The translations under genes and the position numbers were made by a program. A model generated the notes under the pieces. The model was given only the letters and a program-made list of their open reading frames with translations, had not been told where the DNA came from and did no database searches. A DNA stretch of 64,000 nucleotides from Euryodendron excelsum. Its lineage: Eukaryota > Streptophyta > Magnoliopsida > Ericales > Pentaphylacaceae. Of the stretch, positions 1-11,724 are shown piece after piece. The DNA lies in assembly GCA_033060915.1 (NCBI GenBank), contig CM065384.1, forward strand, positions 31,603,501-31,667,500. The letters are read 5' to 3'. Every line of letters begins with the position of its first letter. Positions within the stretch are counted from its first letter, which is position 1.

Positions 1-489
1 CATTCAAATCCTCCTAAAACCCTAGAATTCATCTATTCCTTCAAAACATCCAACTCATAAGTCTATTCTACTTCCTTCCTTTCTATCCAAAACTCAAAAA
101 GTGAGTTAATCTACAAATTCCGTCAACAGGAGTACAGATGTGTCCCACTGAGTACTCAAACGAGCTAGTCACTTCACGAAACTTGTAGATCTCAAAAAGT
201 TATATAAAATCGACATATTATGGGCCTTAATATCCTTTCTAGTTCGAGAGATATGGGCTTCTAAAGTTTTAGTTCTACGTGGTTCAGCAGCTTGTGCCAC
301 AGCTTCAACACCTTGATAGCAACCTCTTGAAACCTATGATTAAATTGCATTTGAAATCATTCCATTTAAGTTCAAAACCTACATAAAGTATAATAAACTT
401 AATTAATATCAAAACATAACCAAAAAGACATATATAATCATAAACTAATACTAACAAAGTACTAATTAAGGACTTATAATTACACTTTT
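1..489. other. No gene recognised; left flank of the Copia fragment
   Basis: This stretch is AT-rich and has no open frame that looks like a protein. The homology to the Copia reverse transcriptase next door stops at about 484-490, so either the element was deleted here or another sequence joins it. No second LTR copy matching 4328-4510 was found in it. Confidence 0.5.
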
Positions 490-900
490 GAAGCACATTC
501 AAGAAGCCAAGCTCGCTAATGGTAGAATTGAATTTGGCATACCAGGCACGAGGAGCTTGTTTAAGACCGAATAGAGCACGACGAAGTTTGCAGACCTGAT
601 ATTAAGAGTGAGAAGAACTAGAAGGAGGTTGCATATAGACTTCCTCAGAGAGATCGCCGTTGAGGAAGGCATTTTTGACATCCATCTGATACAATGGCCA
701 TTGTCGGACAGCAACAACAACAATGAGACTCCAAACAGAAGTGAGACAGGCAACAGGAGCAAAGGTCTCCTCATAGTCAATGACATACTCTTGAGTGAAA
801 CCTTCGGCAACTAAACGGGTTTTGTAACGTTCCACAGAACCATCAGAACAAGTTTTGATCTTATAGACCCCTTCGACACCCAATCACAGATTTACCAAGA
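484..900 (-). pseudogene. Copia reverse transcriptase remnant
   Basis: One minus-strand frame (602-883) contains YKTRLVAEGFTQ, DYEETFAPVA and QMDVKNAFLNGDL, the diagnostic start of Copia RT. After a frameshift near 600 a second frame continues with RRALFGLKQAPRAWYAKF, which is the next conserved RT block. The catalytic YVDD block and RNase H that should follow are absent because homology stops at about 484. This is a truncated, frameshifted gene. Confidence 0.9.
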
Positions 901-1399
901 TGAAGATCAACCAAGTCCCAAGTGTGAGTCTTGGTAAGAGCCTGTAATTCATCATTCATAGCTTGTTGCCAAATAGGGTTAGAACTGGGCTCACGATAAG
1001 AGCAAGGCTTGTGATGAACAAGAATAGTGGAGAAATAATGATAATCATGAAGGTGAGTAAGAGTCTCCTTTACCTAAGTAGAATGCCTGATAGTGGGTTC
1101 AATGAAGGAAGAGGGCAGAGATGGATCAAACAAGGAAGAGCTAGTAGGAGGAGCAGGATTAGCAGATGAGGACTCTTCTGGATAGATGGTAAGAGGCGGC
1201 ACAGTAGACTTCTCAGCAGTAGGTACATCAGTATCCTCAGGAAAGAGCTCAATAGTAGGATTAGTGAAGTAAGAAGTGGAAGAAGAAGAGGATAAATGAA
1301 ATGAAGATAAGGAGGAAAATGTCTTATGTTCCCAAAAAACAACAAGACGGGAAATACGAAGACATTTAGACAAGGGATCCCAACAATAATAACCATTGT

Positions 1400-2100
1400 G
1401 CTCAATCTCGTAGCTTAAAAAACAGCAAAGACGAGCTCAAGGCTTCAATTTGTTACACTCATGAGGCTGAAGTAAGATAAAATAGGCACACCTATAAGCA
1501 CGAAGAGAATGATAATCAGGAGTAGTACCATACAGACACTCATAGAGAGTGAGGTTACCGAAAGGAGTAGAAGATACACGGTTAATAGTGTAAGCAGCAG
1601 TAAGAGTAGCTTTATCCCAAAATTGTTCAAGATAAGAGGCAGAGATAAGAAGAGCATGGGTTGTATCAAAGAGATAATGATGTTTTCATTCAGCACGACT
1701 ATTTTGTTGTGAAGTAGCAGGATAAGAACGATGAGGAATGGTCCCATGCTCACAGAGAAAGACAAGAATAGAGTTGTCACAATATTCCTAAGCATTGTCA
1801 GACTGAAAGATCCTAATGCCACGAGAGAATTTTGTTTTGACCATACGAGCAAAATCATAATAAGTTTGTTGAAATTGAGATCAATTTTGCAAGATATAAA
1901 TTCAGGTATATCTAGAGAAATCATCAATAAATATAACAAAATACTTGGATCCTCCTATAGTAGAAGTGGGGGAAGGATCCCAAACATCAGAGTGGATTAA
2001 ATCAAAAAGAGTTAAGGAAAGAAAAGTACTGTTATTAAAAGATAAAGTTAGTTATTTGGCAAGTTAACAAGATTGACAATAAAGATGTTTATTAGGGACA
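1400..2100 (-). pseudogene. Copia integrase-region remnant
   Basis: By position between protease and RT this should be integrase. Minus-strand frames are fragmented (for example 1445-1939), and short blocks resembling the integrase core can be followed only by switching frame. It is assigned mainly from gene order. Confidence 0.55.
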
Positions 2101-2302
2101 AAGCCTAAAACATCCTAAGACAAAAGAAAGCGTAAACAAACTATAGAAACATGACCTAAACGTAAGTGCCAGATATCAAGAAAGGAGTTGGGACAGATAA
2201 AGCAATACTAGATGTGACAACAGCAGTCTGAGTAGGTTGATGACGGTGAACGAGCTGACCATGTTTACGGCCTATCCTAAGAGTTTGTCCCGTCTTCGGA
2301 TC

Positions 2303-3142
2303 CTACATAACACAACCAGTAGAAAAGAAAAGGATAGTAAGGCCAAGATCACATAATTGGCTGACAAACATAAGATTTAATGTGAGTTTAAGGATATAAT
2401 AAGTATAAGGAAGTGCAAGAGCGGAAGTGGAGATATGACCAATATGGTCAATAGTCATATGTGAGCCATCAGTAGTATAAATGACAGGAAGAGTAGACAT
2501 AGAGGATTTGAAAGAGAAAACAGACAAGTCAGAAGTCCTATGATTGCTACACCCTGAATCAAAGAACCACGAAGAAATACCTGAAGTGGCAGACAGAGCA
2601 GTGGAGGGTGGATCACTAGAGGTAGTCATGAACTGCTGAAAAAGTGCAGAGAGATCACTGATACTGACCATAGAGGAGGAGGAGGGAATATCAAAATCCT
2701 TAGTAGTGGCAGTAACAGACTTAGGGCGAAAGTCTCGATGGTGAGGATTTTTAGGACAGTCACTACAATAGTGACCAAGGCCACGCCGATGACAGTGTTG
2801 GCAGATCCGAATAGGACAGGTAAGTAGATGATGATTAGTAGCATAATAGAATGTACAGTAATCATTTCGAGAATGAGGGTTGAAAGATGTCCCAGTAGAT
2901 TGAGTAGAACAGTTACGAGAACCACCAGAAGCAGACACACCTTGAAAACTACTTGAAAAATCTCTAAATCGAGAGCTAGAGGTGGCAAGAACTATGTCTG
3001 CAGGTGATGATCTAATGAGACCAAGACGAGTCTTTTCTGATAGAAGCTCAAAAATAGCCTGTTCCAAGGAAGGGTAAGGGGATCGATACAGAAGAGAGGC
3101 TCGAACAGGCTCAAAGACATTAATGAGAGCCATGAGAAACAT
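2303..3142 (-). pseudogene. Copia gag C-terminus and protease remnant
   Basis: A 279-residue open stretch on the minus strand covers the nucleocapsid and protease part of the polyprotein. A zinc knuckle CQHC...GLGHYCSDC sits near residue 113; its spacing is CX2CX6HX4C, two residues longer than the usual CX2CX4HX4C. Downstream lies FFDSGCSNH, the aspartic protease DSG motif followed by the SNH typical of Copia. Upstream, frameshifts separate it from the gag N-terminus, which lies at about 3143-3600. Not expected to be functional. Confidence 0.85.
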
Positions 3143-4315
3143 AATCAGACCCTGCTGATCTCGGTAGAGAGCAAAGTGAGCAGCGTCATCAGAGAAGGTC
3201 TAAGTGGGCTCAGGCAGAGTTAATGGGTCCCACAGAGCATACATTTGAGACAGGAAGGTATTGATAGACTGGCCAAATTCCTGTTTCAGACGATGCAGAG
3301 AAGTTAAAAGTTGGTACTGATGAGCAAGATCAGTAGTAGTATAGCATTGGCCTAGAAAGACCTAGATGGAGTAAGTAGTGTCAAAGCGTTCGAACTGGAG
3401 GCTTATGGAAGGAATGGACATATTTCGGAACCAGGTGATAATCTACTGATTCTTATTGTCCCATTCCTCAAGTTGTTCAGTGTATGCTGTAGATATTTTA
3501 GTGTCACTTTTAAGAAGTGCTTGAATATCTCCAGTGACTTAACGCCAAAATTTTCTTCTTTTGAGAAAACTGGACATAACTTAAGATCATAGAATATAAT
3601 TAGGACCCTTTAGAATGATAATAATAGATCTGGATACCTTAAGACGCTCCATTGTGCATTGACGTGGGATAACATAATTAAAAGGAAGAGATCAGTAGTT
3701 GAAATGCTTCCAATATAGAAGAAACAATAATAACGGAGCAGAATTAGGCCGAACCAATGACAGAATCAGATTCAGAGGGCCTAAATTAGCTACGAACTAG
3801 TCTGAACCGCCCTGAAAAGAGCCCAATAGGACTAAACAGGCCAAAAAGAAGACAAATTCGGTCTGACCTAGTTTAGGTGGATTGGATATTGGTAGCAGAC
3901 CGGCAGCTGGGCGGCTAGGGCTGATGTCAGACAGCGTCAGCAGCGCATCACTAAGGCTGACGTCAGTGCTTAGGTGCACTCGTGGGAGAGCACGTGAGGG
4001 CATATGGAGTGCGTGAGAGGCAGCTGTGGTGCATAAAGGCACGTGGCAAAACTTGTGACAGCACGTGGCGGCGAGTAAATGGGTTTCTGGGGATGTTTTT
4101 TATTCGACTAGACTCGAATCGTTGAGACGAATCTGATAGCATGATCAAATTTGATATTCAAGCAGTGTTGTTGTCAGTCAAAAACCAAAAATCTCAGAAA
4201 ACAAGACTGAGAAAACCAGAAAACTCAAAGAACAAGGCTGAGGAAGTAGAGCAGTGGGAAAAATAGCTAATGAAAGGTAGCTTCGTCAAAAATTTTGAGG
4301 TCACCAAATCTTCTT

Positions 4316-4327
4316 GCTTTGATACCA
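4316..4327 (-). promoter_or_regulatory. Primer binding site (initiator tRNA-Met type)
   Basis: On the minus strand the site reads TGGTATCAAAGC, one base away from the common plant Copia site TGGTATCAGAGC, which pairs with the 3' end of initiator tRNA-Met. It lies immediately after the LTR end, which fixes the LTR boundary and the element's orientation. Confidence 0.8.
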
Positions 4328-4510
4328 TGTTAAAAATGGTAGAGAAACATAGAGAAAGAGAAGAAGAAAAAGAGATCTTATTGATACAATTCTCTACAAG
4401 ATGATATGAATTTACAAAGAAGATTATATGATATATATAGGAGATGATGGAAAACAAATTAGCCATATATCATGGCACCGTATTGACTTGACAAAGGCAC
4501 TTTGTTAACA
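4328..4510 (-). repeat. 5' LTR of the minus-strand Copia element (183 bp)
   Basis: The plus-strand copy begins TGTTAAAAATGG and ends TTTGTTAACA, so it has the TG...CA ends and the short terminal inverted repeat TGTTAA/TTAACA expected of an LTR. It abuts the primer binding site. At 183 bp it is short for a Copia LTR but within range. The partner LTR is missing. Confidence 0.75.
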
Positions 4511-4826
4511 ATGGTGGCAACTAACCTAACACCAGTCTAACCTCTCCATTGTCTGGCTTAACAAATGAGATAATGAAGGGTTTATGTTCATATTAACATG
4601 TAGAGAGAGAATTGAGTGATTTCTATTTTTAAGGAGAGAAATTGGGTTGTGTTTCAATTTATAGAGAGAGAAAGTGTAAAATAAGATGGGATTACAAAGA
4701 AGATGGAGAGAGAAAACAATAAGTGGGTTTAGTTTACAGAGAGGGTAGAGAGAGAAATTGACATATTCGAGGATTTTCATTTTTTTTTTTTTTTATGTGG
4801 TTGGAATTGAAGCAATGTTTATCCCC

Positions 4827-4859
<33 letters not shown>

Positions 4860-4916
4860 GGAGGAGAAGAAGGAGGTTATTCTAATGGTGGCTGTGAATG
4901 ATGATAGCAGTGAAGA

Positions 4917-4950
<34 letters not shown>

Positions 4951-5219
4951 GGGTTAATTGCAGGGAGATGTGTTTGTGTGTAAATATACATATTCATGAA
5001 CTTAGACAACATAAAATTGTTTAACAAATATTTATATATGCATACATCTATGTATAAAGCGAGACAATGATAAACTTTTTGTATAATTGAATGTATAGAT
5101 CAGAGAAGAAGATCTCGGCCGGGCTTGAAAACGAAACAATAGTTTTGGCTATGGGTGGGTGATCTTGGAGGAGGTAGATGATGTAATGTGGCAAGGATTT
5201 ACTTCACGTTTGACTCATA
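4511..5219. other. Intergenic; GA-rich microsatellite stretch
   Basis: No gene is seen. The stretch is purine-rich on the plus strand and includes GA runs at about 4838-4861 and 4920-4950. The minus-strand open frames here are simple products of the CT repeat. Confidence 0.6.
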
Positions 5220-5224
5220 GCTAC

Positions 5225-5715
5225 AAAAATGTGAAACAAAAACGGAAAATGTTAGGAAAAATAAAAACGAAAAACGTGACCAAAAAATATATGAGAAAAT
5301 AGAAAACAGGAAACAATTAAGAAATTTAATATGAAACTTTTTTGAAACTCAAAGGAGATTTTTAAGAAACTTAGTGGAGACATTTGAAAAACTTAGTAGA
5401 GATTTTTAGGAAACTTAACAGAAACCTACACGAATAATTTTACAGATACATAGTTAGAACTTAAAAAAATATATATATAAAAATTAACATTTCAAGTTTC
5501 CAAAGCGTTTCTCAATAACTTTCCTTAAGTTTCTCAAAAGTTTCTTTTAAGTATCCCAAAGTTTTTTAAGAGTTTTTTAAACGTTTCTTAAGAGTTTTTA
5601 AAACGTTTCCCTCGCGTTTTCTCAAATTTTTTAAATGAGTTTCGTACCAGTATTGGATGTGTTTTTGAAAAACGCATTTTCCTCTCCAAAATAAGTTTTC
5701 TGATAACTATGATTT
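5225..5715. repeat. Possible degenerate A/T-rich foldback
   Basis: The left half is rich in runs such as GAAAC, AAACTTAG and GAAAA, and the right half in GTTTC, AAGTTTC and TTTTC, so the two halves are loosely complementary. The pairing is imperfect and could be low complexity rather than a transposon. Confidence 0.3.
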
Positions 5716-5800
5716 GACTAAAACTAAAATTGTTGTCTCAAATAATTTAATACATCTATTTAAGGGTAAAGTGGGTATTTTAAAAGGTAACAAAATAACG

Positions 5801-6917
5801 CTTTTTTACCAAAATAATGTAATTTTTGAAATTTATTCCCTAAATATGAATTTAGGAAAGGTTATTCCCAATCTACGATAAATTGCATTTTGATATTGCA
5901 CTTTCTGAAAGAGATGCAATTTAATATTGTGTTGTAAAAAAAACACAGACGAGAGGTTACGGAGAATAGAGAGAGAGAAAAAAAGAAAGAGAGGGGGGAG
6001 CAGTTTTAGAGAGAGAAGAATGACGGCTCTCTCTTATTTGTCATTATTTTTATCTTTTAAAAATTTAAAAGAATAAAAACAGATATTTTAAAATTATTAC
6101 CAAATAATATCAAAAATATAATACAAAATTAAATTAAATTAAATTAAAATTTTCACAAATAGTCATGTTTAATTTGTTAAAATAGAATAATCATATTTAA
6201 TTATTATTGTGTTTACAAATATAAATACAAATGATATGTAACCTATATTACTTTCAAAATTATATGAAAAATAGTATGTAACCTATGGCATTTTTGAAAT
6301 GATATGTAAATATAAATGATATGTCTATTTTTATAATGTCTGATTTATTCTTTTAAATTTTTAAAAATAAAAATAATGAGAATTTCAAAAGCACTATAGT
6401 TTTTGTATAATTTTCATGTGTGCGTGAAAATTTCAAAAGTACTACAGGTTCATATCATTTTTTGTATAATTTCAAAAGTACTATAAGTTACATATTATTT
6501 ATATTTATATTTGTAAACACAATAATAATTAAATTTAATTATTTTGTTTTAATAAATTGAACATGATTATTTGTGAAATTTTTAATTTAATGTATTTGTA
6601 TTTTGTATTATATTTTTTATATTATTTAGTAATAGTTTTTAAAAAAATATATAATTTTATTCTTTTAAATTTTTAAAAATAAAAATAATGAGAGAGAATG
6701 AGAGAGAGAGTTGCAATTCTTCTCTCTCTAAAATTCCTCCTCCCTCTCTCTCTCTTATCTAGAGAAGCGCAATTGGCAATTGCACTTTTTTAAATTGCAT
6801 CTCCTCGAAAAAAATGCAATATCAAAGTGCCTTTTACCATAGATTGGGAATAACCTTTCTTGGATTCATATTTGGGAAATAAATTTCAAAAATTATATTA
6901 TTTTGATAAAAAAAAAG
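5801..6917. repeat. 1.1 kb near-palindrome (foldback element)
   Basis: The outer left arm (5801-5940) and the reverse complement of the outer right arm (6780-6917) share long blocks, for example AATTTTTGAAATTTATT, GAAAGGTTATTCCCAATCTA and TTTGATATTGCA. Pairing continues inward through the GA/CT stretches (5960-6040 with 6690-6760) and through blocks such as TTGTGTTTACAAATATAAAT. The centre is near 6360. The arms are each about 500 bp and there is no coding capacity. This fits a foldback or long-TIR non-autonomous DNA transposon. Flanking AAAATAACG and AAAATGATG could be a decayed target duplication, but this is unsure. Confidence 0.8.
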
Positions 6918-7489
6918 TCCAAAATGATGTCCGCAAAAAAATTTATGGACACTAACGGTAAACAAACGGTTGGGGGTATTTGATAGCAACAATTAAACCA
7001 TAAGAGATGTCATTGTTATTTACTCATTTTTTTTGTTTTTGAGAATGAAAAACGGTTTTCAAAAAACGAAACCAATCAAACCCAACCATCAATATCTTTT
7101 CTAATCTCCCAGCAAACCCACCCAAAAAAAAAAAAAAACCAAGAAGACGAAAGACATTATTCAGTTGCTCTAAATCTTATCGAACATAGAGACAAGTTAG
7201 AAAAAATATATGTTCTTACTCCAACTTTCATGTCAGAACTCTTATACCACATGAATCATGGTTCAGTGTTCATCAACCAAATTATATATTCTTATTCTTA
7301 TGTTATATATATATATGCTATCCCACGATTCATGCAAAGATATCTTTTGTTCATAAGGTTTTATTTAATGAAAGTTTTATAGTGCATCCAAGAATTATGT
7401 TGTGAAAACCTAAGGATTCTTTTGATTGGGAGCTCCATCAACAGGGAGAAAACTATGAATTTTGTTGAGGGAGGACTACAGCAAAAATG
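6918..7489. other. Intergenic, nothing recognised
   Basis: AT-rich DNA with no coding signal, no LTR ends and no tRNA-like boxes that I can see. Confidence 0.5.
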
Positions 7490-8443
7490 TTTGAATTTTG
7501 AAGGGGCAAATGTATAATTTTTTGAATTTTGAAAGGCTAATACACACATTTTTTTTAATCATAAATACTCAAAATATATAAAATCTAAATAGAATTTTGT
7601 CAAAGTAAGGAATCATGCCCCTAGTGTCTAAGGGTGGCCTTCTTCATGGCTAAGATCTCTGTTACTTAAGAATGCAAGAATATTAGAATTTATAACTTAG
7701 AATTCAATCTGGCTGCTTGAATTCATCTCTAGATTAAGCCAAACTGAACTACTAAACAGTTTATACAAATTCAATCCACCATCAATACCCTTCATAAATT
7801 GGAAAAATTCTAATCAGACAAAAAAAATATCAAAAAGTCGACCAAAATGATGCAACAATAGTATTTTTGTAATTAAAAAACATCTTGATTGAGTATTATG
7901 TTTTGCATTAAAAGGCTTTAATTTAGCTGCATTATTCTGTATAGTTTTTTTGCTTGAATTTTGGAAGATCAAATATATAATTTTATGAATTTTCAAATGC
8001 TAATATACCTTTTTTTTATATCATATATATTTAAAATTTATAGAATCTAAATAGAATTTCGTCAAAAGGAAGGAATCATGCCCCCTACTGGCTAAGGGTG
8101 GTTTAGTTACCGTGCACCAGCCTTGTTCATGGCTTAAGATCTCCGTTATTCAAGAATGCAAGAATATTGGAATTTATAACTTGGAATTCAATCTGGCTGC
8201 TTGAATTCATCTCGAGGTTAAGCCAAACAGAACTACGAAATAGTTTATAAAAATTCAATTCACCATCAATGCCCTTCATAAATTGGAAAAATTCTAATCT
8301 TACGAAAAAAAAAAAAACCAAAAAGTCCATCAAAATGATACAACGATAGTATTTTTGTAATTAAAAGACATCTTGATTGGGTGTTATATTTTACATTAAA
8401 AGACTCTAATTCAGTTGCATCATTCTGTATAATTTTTTTGCTT
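7490..8443. repeat. Imperfect tandem duplication, two units of about 463-490 bp
   Basis: Unit 1 (about 7490-7952) and unit 2 (about 7953-8443) share collinear blocks: GGAATCATGCCCC, GAATGCAAGAATATT, TTCAATCTGGCTGCTTGAAT, CATAAATTGGAAAAATTCTA and AGTATTTTTGTAATTAAAA. Unit 2 has a short insertion after the first block (near 8100). No coding frame spans either unit. The copies differ at many sites, so the duplication is not recent. Confidence 0.85.
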
Positions 8444-8540
8444 GTATAAAAATACTCTTATGAATTTAATAGTAAACACTAAATACTATTAAAACAAGGA
8501 TGACCAGCAATGGATTGGTGTGAAGATTCTTAAAGTGTAA

Positions 8541-9771
8541 AGCCTTGTTTGATAAAACTTAAAATTGAAAATTAAATCCTGAAAACTGAATGCTGAATTT
8601 CTTCAGCTGATAAACTGTTTGACAAGTACTGAATTTTAAGTACTGAATCAGATAAGCTGTTTTATATGTATAAAGAGCTGAAATATTAAATTCACTCATT
8701 TTTCAATTTTACCCTTCATATATGGATATTGGCATGCTAAAATTAAATTAATTAAATGAAAAAAAACATGCATAATCAAAATCATAATAATTTATACAAA
8801 AAATCAGCAACATTATTAACAATTATATTGATCATTGAAACTTTGTCAAATGAATAAAAAGTTTATAAAGTTCCAGATCTTTCCAATTTGCTCTACTATC
8901 ATTACCAAATGACATCCCTACAAGTAAATAGATTTAGATTAATCCATTTAAAATCCTAAAGTCATGAATTTAATTGTACTCACGTGATGCATAAAATAAT
9001 TTTCAATTGATTGGCAGTTTCATATGATTTAGTTTGGCAAGGAATAGACAAAATAATATATATATATATATATATATTCTAGGAGAATCACTCAAAATCT
9101 CAATTGATTCAAGAATAAAATAATAAAAAAATTAAAGAAATCAAAGAGAAGAATCTCGAAACGGGAACGTGGGATGGCTTTAACCACCACCCACGTCTCA
9201 AACCAATCTCCCACACACAAAGAAAAGAATTAGGAAATGAAGAAAAAAAAAAAAAAAGGAGAGGAGGCAGATGAGAGGATGAGAGGCAAAATACAAGGGA
9301 AGAGAAGGAAAAAAAAAAAGAGGATGGAGTGAGGCAAAACGGGAGGAGATCAGTAAAGAAAAAAAATACAAATTCGGTCGAAGAACAGAAAAAAAAATAA
9401 AAAGGAAGAGCAAAGAGTAAACATATACAAAATAATCGAAAAAACCAACGTAGAGAGAGAGAGAGAGAGAACCTGGAGATGGCAGAAGGTTTTGTTGAGG
9501 AGAACTTTGATCTCTAGTTCTCTGGTGTTCATTCTATGAAATAAAAGGAAAAGAAGGCGAGGGTAAAATTAGGTCTGAAAAAAAATATTAAAGCTAAGCA
9601 TGTTAAGTTAAAAGTAATAAGTTAGGAGGGAGTTACTTAAAATTTTGTTCCTTACTTTTGCTTAGCACTTAAAATACTCAGCTCCCTTATTTTAGATTAT
9701 CAAACTAATTTATTTTATTTTTACTTAATCTATTTAGTTTTAAGTATTGAATAGAGTTATTACACAAGGCC
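8541..9771. mobile_element. Possible non-autonomous Harbinger-like DNA element
   Basis: The left end reads AGCCTTGTTTGATAA and the reverse complement of the right end reads GGCCTTGTGTAATAA, an imperfect terminal inverted repeat. Both ends are flanked by TAA (8538-8540 and 9772-9774), matching the three-base TWA target duplications of PIF/Harbinger and Tourist elements. The 1.23 kb interior has subterminal CTGAAT-type repeats on the left and a purine-rich stretch (9230-9470) but no transposase. A three-base duplication is weak proof. Confidence 0.42.
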
Positions 9772-9774
9772 TAA

Positions 9775-10579
9775 GATAAGATCTAGAGTTCAAGTTGTGC
9801 TCAAGACACCATATTATTTAGGGTAAAGCTACATAATAAATGGAAAAAGAAAAACAATCTAAGCTTTGTCCTTGCTCCTAAGTGTTCCTAAGATAAAATG
9901 GCTTGACCTACCATGCATGAGACCAAATAATCTTTATATGAGAGATTATTTACTTTTGAAGCTTTACTAACCTTTATTATTATTATTTTTAGGTTCAGTT
10001 ACTAACCTATTTTTAAGCTTAACTTAATTCTTTTAATTATAAATGTATTATATATATTCACACAGACAAAGAAAACGATACATTAGTCTATATTTGGTTG
10101 TTGGAATTATGGATGAGTTACCTATACTGCAAGATCAAATTTTTGAATGGGATATTTTATAATTTGGTTGGAGTGGTATAAAAGATGAAATAAGAGATGA
10201 AAATTCAAATTTGGCTGTTGGATTGAGGACGGGTTAATTTCTACAATCGATTATGAAATATCAATTACAAAACTCTATTATTCCCTATCCGATGGTTTTA
10301 TTTTTTTCTCATTTTTCTTACCTAACTAAAAATTGAAATTTTAGTCAGAATTCGAATTAGGATCCAGTGAAATTTGCTCCATATTTGACCCGGTCCTCAT
10401 CGCCCATAGGCTCATAGTCGAGGCGAGGGACCGAATTAGTTTGGATCCTCTATAAGTGACCCGACTTGAACCCATCTACTAGCTCAACCCAACACATTTC
10501 AAATTGCAGTTGACACGTGAGACTGTGGTCAATCTAAACCAAACACATTTCAAAACGAAAATTTCTGGATCTTAAACCC
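9775..10579. other. Intergenic / promoter side of the coiled-coil gene
   Basis: No coding signal. It contains several near-copies of a TTTGG(T/C)TGTTGGA(A/T)T block (about 10092 and 10210) that look like repeat debris. A distinct TATA box could not be fixed. Confidence 0.4.
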
Positions 10580-10705
10580 AAATTTAGTAATAATAAATAT
10601 CTCATATTCAAAAACCTCTTCTCTGAAACCAAAACAACAATTCATCAAAATTCCCAATTCCAAAGTTTCCCAATTCTGATTGTGAAGCAAGCCCTAGAAA
10701 AACAG
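10580..10705 (+). other. Probable 5' UTR exon of the coiled-coil gene
   Basis: The sequence changes to a typical leader rich in CAAAA and CCAATTC, and ends at CTAGAAAAACAG followed by GTTCTC, a plausible donor. The next acceptor is at 11724, directly before the start codon. The transcription start is a guess. Confidence 0.45.
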
Positions 10706-11724
10706 GTTCTCTCTCATTTACTTTTCATTTTTGCTTTTCCATCCATATTCAAATTTCTCCTGTTATTGTTTTGAAGAATATATTCTAGGTTTAACTTTCT
10801 TGGGTTTTTATAGCAGATTACTGTCCAAAAATGAAAGTAATGTATTATATATATACATTTATACACGCGAGCACACACAGATGTATGTATATGTATGTGG
10901 ATTGTTACGTGATGTGAGGTGTTCCGATTGCTAAATCTTTTTCTTTTGATTGATATTGTGGCAAAGTTTTTGGGTTGGCAAATCGATGTACTGACCTTTT
11001 GGGTACTTATTTTTGGTTTTGGGTTATCAACGGGATTAAACTTTTGATTTGTTTGCTGCGCATCAATAAGCATCATACTTTTGATTGTGCATTGCATGGA
11101 GAGTTCATGCTTTGTTTGGCTCGTTTCTTTGCTTTAAACAGCCCTAAAAATAAAAAATAAAAAACCAAACACAAATCAGAGAAGATCCTCCCACCCAACA
11201 AACACCCCCCCCCCCCCCAAAAAAAAGGGGAACATTATGATTCTCATGTAATTTATTTTTTTGAATGAAGAGAGTGTTGGGTCCCCTTGATTTTGCTGTT
11301 CATTGTCCCTTTTTTTTAGGCATGCACACCGGTGGGAGGTTGGGGTTGGGATTGCCTTGGAATCCTTGCAGTTAAATTATAGAGTTAATGAAGTTCATTG
11401 CAAGTACTAATTTAAGAAGTAAATGTAGGAATGCATATCTAATTGAAGGTACATTATGCAGTAATATATGCATTATGCATGTGTAATTTTGGGGGGTGGG
11501 TGTGGATTTCTCTGCTGTTACATTTTTTTTGGAAGGCTCCTTCAGAACATTTTGTATTTTGGTATCATCTTTTTTCTTTTTTTTAGAACTTCTAATGTAA
11601 TCTTCTTGTGTTGGGATCGCATTGTTTTGAGCTAATCAAAATTGATTGGGTGTTACAGAATATTGTACACCATGGGATTTTGCTAGCCTATTATGATTTT
11701 ATATGGATTTTTGTATTTGTGTAG

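Larger units (their letters stand above)
484..4510 (-). mobile_element. Decayed Ty1/Copia LTR retrotransposon, 3' end missing
   Basis: Read on the minus strand the order is LTR (4328-4510), primer binding site (4316-4327), gag with zinc knuckle and protease (about 2300-3600), integrase-like remnants (about 1400-2100) and reverse transcriptase (484-900). That is the gag-protease-integrase-RT order that defines Copia elements. The frame is broken by several stops and frameshifts. Homology ends inside RT, so RNase H, the polypurine tract and the second LTR are absent. Without the second LTR neither a target-site duplication nor an age can be estimated. Confidence 0.88.

Noticed and set aside
4734..5027. 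97-residue minus-strand open frame with LSLSLS runs
   Set aside because: It is the translation of GA/CT microsatellites, not a protein.
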